Source: Pseudomonas helvetica
Lineage (GTDB): Bacteria; Pseudomonadota; Gammaproteobacteria; Pseudomonadales; Pseudomonadaceae
NCBI RefSeq assembly: GCF_039908645.1
Contig: NZ_CP150917.1
Location: 804,501 to 868,500, forward strand
Direction: 5' to 3'
Length of the DNA: 64,000 nucleotides
Within the stretch, counting starts at the first letter, position 1; every line of letters begins with the position of its first letter. Below are positions 56,395-64,000 of this stretch, piece after piece. The notes under the pieces are model-generated. The model worked only from the letters and a program-made list of their open reading frames with translations. It was not told the origin of the DNA and made no database searches. Made by a program: the position numbers and the translations under genes.

Positions 56395-59337
56395 TTACTC
56401 CGCATCCAGGTGCATGGGCGTGACGACTCGGCCATCGCTTTCGGCTTCGCCCAGGTTAGCGTCAACGAAATACACCCGGTCATCGGCGAGCTGGGCTTTG
56501 TCGACCAGGTAGTCCTTGATGGTGCTGGCGCGATCCTGACCCAGTTGGCGCAGCAGCGCGGTGTCTGAAGACCAGAACTTGATCACGCCTTCACGCAGTT
56601 TGGCGGTGCGCTCTGCTTTGCCCAGTTGCGTCCATTCGGCCGGTGGCTGGGTTTTCAGGCGTGTGCGGTAAATGGCTTCGAGCAGCGGGCCTTTTTCGCT
56701 GTCCGGGACTGCCAGCAACGAAGCTTGCGCAGGGACTTTGTCGCCGCGACGCTGGAGCATTTTGTAGTAGTTGTACTGGTATTCACGTTCCAGTCGCTGT
56801 TCGGCAATCAAGGGGCCATCGCTCTTCTCGGCGGCGGTACCTTCGATTTCCAGGCGCAGGGCCGGACGTTCCTTGAGCGCTTTGGCCAGGGTATCGAGCG
56901 CCGACTCGGCGTTCTTGCTCAGCTCACTTGAACCGGGTGCGAACGACACGCTGCCCAGGTCCTCGGCCCCACTGCCGTTGACCAGCCCGCCAATGAGCTT
57001 GAAGGGTGCCTCGGCCGCGCGCACGATCAGGTTGCGCAGGGTTTGCCAGATGATCGGCATGATGCTGAATTGCGGGTTGTTCAGATCGCCTGTTATCGGC
57101 AGATCAATGGAAATTTTGCCATCGCTGTCCTTGAGCAAGGCGATGGCCAGTTTCAGCGGCAAGCTCACGGCGTCCGGGCTGTCGACTTTTTCGCCCAGTT
57201 GCAGTTGCTCCACCACCACTTTGTTTTCGGCTTTCAACTGGCCTTTGACGATCTGGTAGTGCAGGTCGAGATTGAGCCGGCCCTTGCGGATCCGGTAACC
57301 GGCAAATTTGCCGGAGTAGGGGGTCAGGGTGGTCAGTTCGACGCGTTTGAAACTGGTGGCGATATCCAGCGCGGTCATCGGGTCGAACGGGGTGACGCTG
57401 CCCTTGATGGTCACCGGGGCGTAGCGGTCGACTTTGCCCTTGATGTCGACGGCGGCAGGTTTGACCTGGCGGCTGTCGATGGTGCCGATCTGGCCGTTGA
57501 GCTGTTGAATGGCGGTGGCAAAGTTCGGTGTCAGGCTGAAGTCGGCGAAGTTCGCCGAACCGTCGTTGATCGCAATCGCGCCGATGTGGATACCCAGTGG
57601 CTTGTCCTTGCTTGCAGCAGGTTTCGCGGCGGCGGTTTTACTGCCGTTGTCGGGCGATTGCGGGATCAGCAGGTCGTTGATGTTGGTGGTGCGATCATCG
57701 TTGATCATGAAGCGCACATACGGCTGTTGCAGGTTGATCTTGTCGATCGACAGGCTATCGCCATGTTGGTAGTTCAGGCCTTCGACCACCACTTGCTGCC
57801 ACTTGAGGAAGTCGCGGGTTTTCAGAGTGTCCAGGGTGTGCAATTGGTCGACCTGAGCGCGGCCGGTAACGCTGAACGCCAGTGGCTCGGTGCTTTTCAG
57901 GTCAACCGCCAGGTCGCTGCCGAGCATCCCGGAACGCAGCTCCAGACGAATGAACGGGTTGATATAGGACTGGGCGACGCGCAAGTCGATGTCTTTGGTC
58001 TGGACCTTGAGTTTGGCGCTGATCGGCGCGAGGTTGACCTCGCCATTCGCGAGAATCTTGCCCTGCTTGCCCAGGCCGGTATCGACCTTGAGGGAGAACG
58101 GCGAACCATTGAGGCTATCGAAATTCTTCACGTCGACGTTCAGCGGGCCAAGCTCCAGTGCCACCGCCGGCTGGGCCTGACGGTCGGCCAAGTGCACTTG
58201 ATAGTTGCGCAGCTCGACATCCTTGAGCAGCACTTGCCAGGGCTTGCTCGGCACCGCCGGATCGGGTTTTGGTTGCGGCGAGTCTGCCGCCGCCGGAGCC
58301 TTGGTTGACTCGGGTTTTGTGGCCGGTTTGGTCGGTTGGCTGGCGAAGAGCTTCTGCCAGTCGAGCTGGCCATCGGCTTCGCGGGCGGCCCAGGTTTCGA
58401 GCTTCTGGCTGCGGATCTTGCCGACGATCACTTGTTGCTTGACCAGATCGACCGTGGTCTCGCTGACGTCCAGACGTTCGAGGCGCACCAGCGGCCGGCC
58501 ATCCGGGGCCTTGATGGCGAACGGAGCAACGCTGACCGAGGCGTTGTTCAGCAGCAGTTCGGTTCCCTGCGTCAGGTTGAACTTGTAATCGGTGCTCAGG
58601 TTCAGCGTTCCGTCTTCAAGCACCAGCGGCAATGCGTCACGCACGTAAGGCCACCAGGATTTCATTTTGCCGTCGGTGACTTTCAGTGTGCCTTCGGAGC
58701 TGATGGGCACCAGGCTGATGTGGCCGGTCCAGTCGATCCGGCCACCCGCCGGGCCAGCTGCGACGAGGGTCATGGCGGCGTTGTCGTCGGGCAGGGTACT
58801 GAGGTTGTTCAACTCCAGATTGAGCGTGTCGTACAGGAATTCGATCGGCTCGCTCGGGCGCAGGTCCTGGAAGTGCACATAACCACTGGCCAGATTGATG
58901 TGGTCGATGCGCAGCGGGAAGGGTTTGGCGTTCGGGTCCGCAGGCGTCGGCTCACTGGCTGGCAACTTGAACAGTTGCGTGAGGTTCAGGCTGCCGTCCT
59001 TGTTGAACAGAATCTCGGTTTTCGGCTTGTCCAGCTGCACATCGATCAAGTGCAGTGCACGAGTCCAGAGGCTATCGATTTGCAGGTTGGCGTACAGGCG
59101 CTCGAAGGCAAGCTGTTCCTTGCCCGGCTCGCCGATGTTCAGGCCCCACACGGTCAGTTCAAGACTGAAGGGATTGAGTTCGATCCGTTGAATGTGCGCA
59201 GGCACCGCCGCGTAGTTGGCCAATTGTTGATTGGCGATCCGCAAGGCGATGCCCGGTAAAATCAGAAACCCCAACACGCTGTAAAGGGCGACGGCAATCA
59301 ACAAGGCGCCGATGGCGCGAATCAATCCTTTGGGCAT
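56395..59337 (-). CDS. DUF748 (AsmA-like) envelope protein
   Basis: The 980-residue protein has an N-terminal membrane anchor (ALLIAVALYSVLGFLILPGIAL) and a very long beta-rich body. Repeated modules include IDHINLASGYVHFQDL and LDIATSFKRVELTTLTPYSGKFAGYRIRKGRLNLDL, as in the DUF748/AsmA group of bridge-like lipid or outer-membrane biogenesis proteins. The C-terminal 180 residues contain an OmpA-like segment (SFAPGSSELSKNAESALDTLAKAL). The start at 59337 gives MPKGLIRAIG. It is followed by the DUF2845 gene. Confidence 0.85.
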   Translation of the reverse strand: MPKGLIRAIGALLIAVALYSVLGFLILPGIALRIANQQLANYAAVPAHIQRIELNPFSLELTVWGLNIGEPGKEQLAFERLYANLQIDSLWTRALHLIDVQLDKPKTEILFNKDGSLNLTQLFKLPASEPTPADPNAKPFPLRIDHINLASGYVHFQDLRPSEPIEFLYDTLNLELNNLSTLPDDNAAMTLVAAGPAGGRIDWTGHISLVPISSEGTLKVTDGKMKSWWPYVRDALPLVLEDGTLNLSTDYKFNLTQGTELLLNNASVSVAPFAIKAPDGRPLVRLERLDVSETTVDLVKQQVIVGKIRSQKLETWAAREADGQLDWQKLFASQPTKPATKPESTKAPAAADSPQPKPDPAVPSKPWQVLLKDVELRNYQVHLADRQAQPAVALELGPLNVDVKNFDSLNGSPFSLKVDTGLGKQGKILANGEVNLAPISAKLKVQTKDIDLRVAQSYINPFIRLELRSGMLGSDLAVDLKSTEPLAFSVTGRAQVDQLHTLDTLKTRDFLKWQQVVVEGLNYQHGDSLSIDKINLQQPYVRFMINDDRTTNINDLLIPQSPDNGSKTAAAKPAASKDKPLGIHIGAIAINDGSANFADFSLTPNFATAIQQLNGQIGTIDSRQVKPAAVDIKGKVDRYAPVTIKGSVTPFDPMTALDIATSFKRVELTTLTPYSGKFAGYRIRKGRLNLDLHYQIVKGQLKAENKVVVEQLQLGEKVDSPDAVSLPLKLAIALLKDSDGKISIDLPITGDLNNPQFSIMPIIWQTLRNLIVRAAEAPFKLIGGLVNGSGAEDLGSVSFAPGSSELSKNAESALDTLAKALKERPALRLEIEGTAAEKSDGPLIAEQRLEREYQYNYYKMLQRRGDKVPAQASLLAVPDSEKGPLLEAIYRTRLKTQPPAEWTQLGKAERTAKLREGVIKFWSSDTALLRQLGQDRASTIKDYLVDKAQLADDRVYFVDANLGEAESDGRVVTPMHLDAE

Positions 59338-59443
59338 GTTCGGCTTCAACTATCGGAATCGGGAGTGGCTTGGAGTATGGCATGCGATTCTGGTTCCAAA
59401 GCAATCACCTTGAACAGCAAATGTCAGGTTTTTTCGAAAGAGC

Positions 59444-60460
59444 TCAGAGTTGCAGGATCAGGGTTTTCAGCGGCGGCTGCTGATCCATCGACGGAAAGTC
59501 GCTGCCAGGTGTCAGCACTTTCCAGTCGCGCACCGGGCGTCCGGCCTTTTCTGCGCAGCGCAGCACCTGCTCACGCCAGTCGTCCATGCTGACTTTTGCC
59601 AGGTTGTTGCAGCAGATCAGCACGCCATCGTCGGCGGTGGCCAGTAGCGCCGGTTTGAGCAAACTCTGGTAGTCGCGCAGCAGGTCAACGGTGCCGAATG
59701 CACTTTTGGCCCAGGCGGGTGGATCGAGCAGGACCAGGTCGTACTGACGCTGTTCCAGGCGCGGATAACTGGGCAGTTTCTGTCCACGGCGCTGGCTGAT
59801 CGGCAGGCCGGCGAGTTGGCGGATGGCCGGGAAGTAATCGGACTGTACGAACTGCATGCTTGGCAATTGCGGGTTGAGCAGACCGTTCTCACGGCCGACT
59901 GCCAGGTTACCCTCGGCGAAATCCAGATTGCACACCTCGCGTGCACCGCCAGCCGCCGCGGCAAGGCCGACGCCGCAGGTGTAGGCGAACAGGTTCAGCA
60001 CGCTTTTGCCGGCGCTGTGGTCCTTGACCCAGCCGCGGGCGTTGCGCAGGTCGAGAAACAGCAGCGGATCCTGTCCGGCGTGGCGACCACGGACCCGGTA
60101 GTTCAGGCCCCATTCGTGGCCCACCATGTCGACAAGCGCGGCCTCTTCGGCGCGGTAGACCGTGTCTTCGCGATCAATGCGCGAGTTACCCCGCGAGCGG
60201 TCGTTATAGACCAGCAGGGTGTTGAGGTTGAGGTGCTGATTGATGACCTCGTGCAACGTGAGCAAGTCATCGCGTTCCAGCGACTGGTGAAAGCTCTGGA
60301 CCAGCAGTTGCGGGCCGTAACGGTCGACGGTCAGGCCGCCGGCACCTTCCTGGCTGCCATGAAACAGTCGATAGCAGTCGGTGCCTTGCGAGTGGAGCTC
60401 GGCGAGCAAGTCTTGGCGATGATCGAGGGCGGCGCGCAGCGCCTGATTCAAGGAAGACAT
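59444..60460 (-). CDS. Class I SAM-dependent rRNA methyltransferase (RlmI-like)
   Basis: The 338-residue protein has a short N-terminal domain (about 1-80, GGLTVDRYGPQLLVQSF) and a Rossmann methyltransferase domain. SVLNLFAYTCGVGLAAAAGGA is its SAM-binding motif I, and LVLLDPPAWAKSAFG is the catalytic DPPxxx segment. It is similar to RlmI-type 23S rRNA cytosine methyltransferases but shorter than E. coli RlmI (396 residues). The start at 60460 gives MSSLNQAL. The target base is not certain. Confidence 0.85.
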   Translation of the reverse strand: MSSLNQALRAALDHRQDLLAELHSQGTDCYRLFHGSQEGAGGLTVDRYGPQLLVQSFHQSLERDDLLTLHEVINQHLNLNTLLVYNDRSRGNSRIDREDTVYRAEEAALVDMVGHEWGLNYRVRGRHAGQDPLLFLDLRNARGWVKDHSAGKSVLNLFAYTCGVGLAAAAGGAREVCNLDFAEGNLAVGRENGLLNPQLPSMQFVQSDYFPAIRQLAGLPISQRRGQKLPSYPRLEQRQYDLVLLDPPAWAKSAFGTVDLLRDYQSLLKPALLATADDGVLICCNNLAKVSMDDWREQVLRCAEKAGRPVRDWKVLTPGSDFPSMDQQPPLKTLILQL

Positions 60461-60519
60461 GGACGCGCCTTGCTGGGGAATTTGGCGCGAGAGTTTAACA
60501 GGATTGTGATCGATGGATC

Positions 60520-60658
60520 CCCTGTGGCGAGGGAGCTTGCTCCCGCTCGGGTGCGCAGCGCCCGTAAAACATTCGACCGTGCTCTGTCTGAAAGAACTCG
60601 GCTGCAGGATTTGGGAGCGCTTCGCGCTCCAGCGGGAGCAAGCTCCCTCGCCACAGGG
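60520..60658. repeat. REP pair (TGTGGCGAGGGAGC type)
   Basis: Arms of 27 bases at 60520-60546 and 60632-60658 are exact reverse complements (CCCTGTGGCGAGGGAGC type). The centre has a smaller GGGAGCGC/GCGCTCC palindrome. It separates the methyltransferase gene from the MpaB-like gene. Confidence 0.8.
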
Positions 60659-60704
60659 TAATTGTTTGGCGAGGACTTGGTGTTCGATCGGCAGCAGTAC
60701 GCAT

Positions 60705-61577
60705 TCAGCTGGGGATTCCCATCCGCCGTTTGGCCCGCTGCACCGAACCATTGCGCACCGCCCAGCGCAGCATCGGGGCACTGCGATTGACGCTGGCGCG
60801 AATCAGTTTGCGTTGCAGCGGATTCTGGCGGACACCAAGCATGTCACTGGCCCAGTCGGGCAGCAGGTCGATGCCCGCTTGCATCATCAGCCCACCGAAG
60901 GGCCTGGCCAGGCGGCTGGGTGACGGTGCAGCGAGGAGCAACCGCAGCACTTCGCGGCTGCGTTCATCGCACAGTAGTTGTGGGCGAATTCGCTCAAGGT
61001 ATTCGCTGATTTCCCGCCGTGAGCGCGGAACATCGCGGGCGCCCAGACGCTCGGCGACCAAGGCGATCTCGCTGTAGTAACGGTCCTGATCGGCGGGCGA
61101 AAGATTCGGATTGCGGTAGCGCAAATGTGCGGTGAGGAAACTGCTGACCTCGGCCACATGGACCCAGGTCAGCAGGTCCGGATCGCTGGCGGCATAAGGG
61201 CGCCCATCGGGCGCGGTGCCGACCACTTGCAGGTGAATGGTGCGCACTTTCTCGATCAGCCACTCGGCGTCCTGACGCGAACCGAAGGTGGTACCGGAGA
61301 TGAACTGCCCGGTGCGGCGCAGTCGACCGAGCATGTCCTCACGGAAATTCGAGTGGTCCCAGACCCCGGCCAGTGCCAGCGGGTGCAAGGCTTGCAGCAT
61401 CAAGGCGCTGATGCCGCCGATGAGCATGCTGCTGAAGTCGCCATGCACTTGCCAGCTCACCGAGTCGGGGCCGAAGAGCCCGGGATCGCCCTTGGGGTTT
61501 TCCAGGTCGAGCTTGCCCAGCGAAAGGCCGGACAGGCTCATGATCTGGGTTTCGATACGGCTACGGATGAATTCCAT
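60705..61577 (-). CDS. MpaB-family oxygenase-like protein (DUF2236)
   Basis: The 290-residue protein has the DUF2236/MpaB features GDFSSMLIGGISALMLQALHPLALAGVWDHSNFREDMLGRL and a central His (IHLQVVGTAPDGRPYAASDPDLLTWVHV). The family includes the haem-containing latex clearing protein and MpaB oxygenase; activity here is unproven. It is 63 bases from acs on the same strand. The start MEFIRSRIETQ at 61577 looks typical. Confidence 0.88.
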   Translation of the reverse strand: MEFIRSRIETQIMSLSGLSLGKLDLENPKGDPGLFGPDSVSWQVHGDFSSMLIGGISALMLQALHPLALAGVWDHSNFREDMLGRLRRTGQFISGTTFGSRQDAEWLIEKVRTIHLQVVGTAPDGRPYAASDPDLLTWVHVAEVSSFLTAHLRYRNPNLSPADQDRYYSEIALVAERLGARDVPRSRREISEYLERIRPQLLCDERSREVLRLLLAAPSPSRLARPFGGLMMQAGIDLLPDWASDMLGVRQNPLQRKLIRASVNRSAPMLRWAVRNGSVQRAKRRMGIPS

Positions 61578-61640
61578 GACGACTCGGTGGCTATGGCATT
61601 TAAAAAGTGCGCGGCCAACGGCCGCGCTTGGGTGAACAGA

Positions 61641-63578
61641 TCATTGGTTCAGACGCTTGTCGATCAGCCCGGCGACCACGCTGGGGTCGGCCAGGGTCGA
61701 GGTGTCACCGAGGCTGTCGAGCTCATTGCAGGCAATCTTGCGCAGGATGCGCCGCATGATCTTGCCCGAACGGGTTTTCGGCAAGGCCGGCGCCCATTGA
61801 ATCAGATCGGGTCTGGCGAAACTGCCGATTTCCTGGCTGACGTGGGCCAGCAGTTCTTTCTTCAATGCGTCGCTGGGTTCGATGCCGTTCATCGGCGTGA
61901 CAAAGGCGTAGATGCCCTGGCCCTTGAGGTCGTGGGGGTAACCGACCACCGCAGCCTCGGCGATGCTGTCATGCAGCACCAGTGCGCTTTCGACTTCGGC
62001 GGTGCCGATGCGGTGCCCGGAGACGTTGATCACATCATCGATGCGTCCGGTGATCCAGTAGTCGCCGTCTTCATCGCGCCGTGCGCCGTCGCCGGTGAAG
62101 TAGTAGCCGGGATAGGGTTTGAAATAGGTATCGATCATGCGTTGCGGGTCGCCATAGACACTGCGGATTTGCCCTGGCCAGCTTGATTTTATGGCGAGCA
62201 CGCCGCTGCCGGCGCCGCTGATTTCCTTACCGTGTTCATCGAGCAATACCGGTTGCACGCCGAACATCGGCCGGGTTGCGCAACCGGGTTTGATCCGTTG
62301 TGCACTGACCAGCGGGCTGAGCATGATGCCGCCGGTTTCGGTCTGCCACCATGTGTCGACGATCGGGCAGCGCTGCTCGCCGACTGCGTTGAAATACCAG
62401 TCCCAGGCTTCCGGGTTGATCGGCTCGCCAACGCTGCCCAGCAGCCGCAAACTGGCGCGTGAGCTGTCTTTCAACGGCTCCAGGCCTTCGCGCATCAGGG
62501 CTCGCAAGGCGGTGGGTGCGGTGTAGAAGATGTTCACCTGATGCTTGTCGATGACCTGCCAGAACCGCGAGCTGTTCGGGTAGCTTGGCACGCCTTCGAA
62601 GATCAGTGTGGTCGCGCCATTGGCCAGTGGCCCGTAGACGATGTAGCTGTGGCCGGTGACCCAGCCGACGTCGGCGGTGCACCAGAAGACTTCACCGTCG
62701 CGGTAGTCGAACACGTACTTGAAGGTCATCGCCGCTTGCAGCAGATAGCCGCCAGTGGTGTGTAGCACGCCTTTGGGTTTACCGGTGCTGCCGGAAGTGT
62801 AAAGGATGAACAACGGGTCTTCGGCGTCCATGGGTTCTGGCGGGCAGTCGTCGCTGACGTCGCGTAGGGCCTGGTGATACCAGAGGTCGCGGCCCTCGAC
62901 CCAATTGACCTCGATCTGAGTGTGTTCGACCACTACGACAGTACTGACGGCCGGGCAACTGAGCAGGGCTTTGTCGACGTTCTGTTTGAGCGGTACGTAT
63001 TTACCGCCACGTACCCCTTCATCGGCGGTAATCACGGTGCGGCAGTCCGCGTCGAGGATCCGGTCACGCAGGGAATCGGGGGAAAACCCGCCAAAGACCA
63101 CCGAGTGCACGGCGCCGATGCGTGCACAGGCGAGCATTGCGTAGGCGGCTTCAGGGATCATTGGCATGTAGATGCACACCCGGTCGCCTTTTTTTACGCC
63201 ACGGCTTTTCAGCACGTTGGCCAGGCGGCAAACGCAGTGATGAAGTTTTTGGTAGGTGATGTGCAGCGATTCAGCCGGGTCGTCGCCTTCCCAGATGATC
63301 GCGGTCTGTTCGCCGCGTTGGGCGAGGTGGCGATCGATGCAGTTATAGCTGACGTTGAGCTGAGCACCGGCAAACCATTGTGCCGCGCCGGTTTTGATAT
63401 TCGTGTGTTGAACGCTTTGCCAGGGGGTCGACCAGTCAAGAAAACGCTTGGCCTGTTCGGCCCAGAAAACCTCGGGTTGCTCGATGGATTGGCGGTACAG
63501 GCGCTGGTAGTCGTCCTGACTCAGTTGCGCAGCCTGGCGGACGGCATCGGCTTTGGGGAACGTGCTGATATCGAACAT
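61641..63578 (-). CDS. acs: Acetyl-CoA synthetase
   Basis: The 645-residue enzyme activates acetate to acetyl-CoA through acetyl-AMP. It has the P-loop [15 protein letters not shown] (near 262), the [11 protein letters not shown] motif (near 410), [29 protein letters not shown] (near 500-530), and the C-terminal [14 protein letters not shown] (near 605-618). Its Lys is the usual acetylation site. The length is standard for AcsA. Confidence 0.97.
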   Translation of the reverse strand: MFDISTFPKADAVRQAAQLSQDDYQRLYRQSIEQPEVFWAEQAKRFLDWSTPWQSVQHTNIKTGAAQWFAGAQLNVSYNCIDRHLAQRGEQTAIIWEGDDPAESLHITYQKLHHCVCRLANVLKSRGVKKGDRVCIYMPMIPEAAYAMLACARIGAVHSVVFGGFSPDSLRDRILDADCRTVITADEGVRGGKYVPLKQNVDKALLSCPAVSTVVVVEHTQIEVNWVEGRDLWYHQALRDVSDDCPPEPMDAEDPLFILYTSGSTGKPKGVLHTTGGYLLQAAMTFKYVFDYRDGEVFWCTADVGWVTGHSYIVYGPLANGATTLIFEGVPSYPNSSRFWQVIDKHQVNIFYTAPTALRALMREGLEPLKDSSRASLRLLGSVGEPINPEAWDWYFNAVGEQRCPIVDTWWQTETGGIMLSPLVSAQRIKPGCATRPMFGVQPVLLDEHGKEISGAGSGVLAIKSSWPGQIRSVYGDPQRMIDTYFKPYPGYYFTGDGARRDEDGDYWITGRIDDVINVSGHRIGTAEVESALVLHDSIAEAAVVGYPHDLKGQGIYAFVTPMNGIEPSDALKKELLAHVSQEIGSFARPDLIQWAPALPKTRSGKIMRRILRKIACNELDSLGDTSTLADPSVVAGLIDKRLNQ

Positions 63579-63661
63579 GGCGGTTCCTTATGCTTGTATT
63601 GCACAAGTGATAAAGATGCGCCGAGTGACTATCGGGTTCAAGAGGGGAGCTACGCGACCCT

Positions 63662-63743
63662 CGTAGGAGCAGAGCTTGCTCGCGATGAACGATGATGCGG
63701 TGTATCGGATACACCGCAGCGCCTGCATCGCGAGCAAGCTTTG
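63662..63743. repeat. Partial REP pair with central palindrome
   Basis: The left arm CGTAGGAGCAGAGCTTGCTCGCGATG (63662-63687) faces CATCGCGAGCAAGCTTTG (63726-63743), which lacks its last TGCTCCTAC. The centre contains the exact palindrome GCGGTGTATC-G-GATACACCGC (63697-63717). Confidence 0.65.
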
Positions 63744-63752
63744 AGGGTCAAA

Positions 63753-64000
63753 TCACCCGCGGTGACGACCGCGGAAGTAGTTGATCAGGCCCTGGGTCGA
63801 AGCGTCTTCGGCCGGGGTTTCTTCGCTGCCGACCAGGCGGCTGTAGACGCCTTTGCCCAGCTCCTTGCCCAACTCAACACCCCATTGGTCGAAGGCGTTG
63901 ATGCCCCAGATCACGCTCTGCACGAACACCTTGTGCTCGTACATCGCCACCAGCGCGCCAAGACGACGCGGGCTGATGCGCTCGACCACCAGGGTGTTGC
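63753..64000 (-). CDS. pgi: Glucose-6-phosphate isomerase, C-terminal part
   Basis: The last 81 codons are in the window and the gene continues past its right edge. The visible part has [38 protein letters not shown], the conserved C-terminal PGI motif including the catalytic Lys region (QWGVELGK), and ends FRGRHRG. The enzyme interconverts glucose-6-phosphate and fructose-6-phosphate. Confidence 0.95.
   Translation of the reverse strand, partial: NTLVVERISPRRLGALVAMYEHKVFVQSVIWGINAFDQWGVELGKELGKGVYSRLVGSEETPAEDASTQGLINYFRGRHRG

Noticed and set aside
63593..63607. CTTGTATTGCACAAG palindrome before acs
   Set aside because: Short 5-bp arms; without comparison it may be chance.

Overview
The window is chromosomal DNA of a fluorescent-type Pseudomonas. 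Gene content and order follow the block that P. aeruginosa carries around PA4575 to PA4525 (recalled, not searched). The G+C-rich coding bias and the many REP-like palindromes (GTAGGAGC...GCAAGC and TGTGGCGAGGGAGC types) between genes fit the same assignment. The sequence is almost all dense core genome. I see no prophage, insertion sequence, CRISPR array or plasmid gene, and no gene-free stretch longer than about 300 bases.

Layout. 1-11,150: a Gre-factor fragment, a chorismate mutase-type enzyme, a DUF4105 envelope protein, a DUF3015 protein, a LonB-type protease, a large lipoprotein of unknown function, a YqhA-type membrane protein, an FKBP isomerase and small proteins. 11,300-24,420: housekeeping genes (ispB, divergent rplU-rpmA, obg, proB, creA, rpsT, murJ, ribF, ileS-lspA-fkpB, ispH). 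24,390-35,110: type IV pilus assembly and control, with a FimT-like pilin divergent from fimU-like/pilV/pilW/pilX/pilY1/pilE, then thiO and pilSR. 35,230-40,830: bamD, divergent rluD-pgeF, and clpB with a good sigma-32 promoter. 40,840-41,540: a four-gene tRNA cluster (Asn, Pro, Lys, Pro). 41,600-43,850: a type II NADH dehydrogenase and small conserved genes. 43,970-47,680: an accessory operon for aromatic acid uptake. 47,700-50,090: DUF2790, a LysR regulator, an ECF-type membrane protein and a small hypothetical. 50,100-55,350: yacG-coaE-pilD-pilC-pilB, divergent from the pilin gene pilA. 55,600-64,000: BON, DUF2845 and DUF748 envelope proteins, an rRNA methyltransferase, an MpaB-like protein, acs and the C-terminal end of pgi.

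How the genes work together. Pilus biogenesis is nearly complete in three parts: minor pilins with PilY1, the PilS/PilR two-component system, and PilA with its PilB/PilC/PilD machinery. They are linked by a sigma-54 promoter in front of pilA with PilR-like TGACA/TGTCA sites. The most distinctive unit is a three-gene operon of an aromatic acid:H+ symporter, an OprD-family porin and a chemoreceptor with no periplasmic sensor domain. In front of it lie two TGCA-N6-GGATA boxes 21 bp apart with a correctly spaced -10, the architecture of a XylS/BenR-activated promoter. This suggests that uptake across both membranes and a signalling protein are switched on together by benzoate or a related compound. 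No BenR gene and no ben catabolic genes lie in the window.
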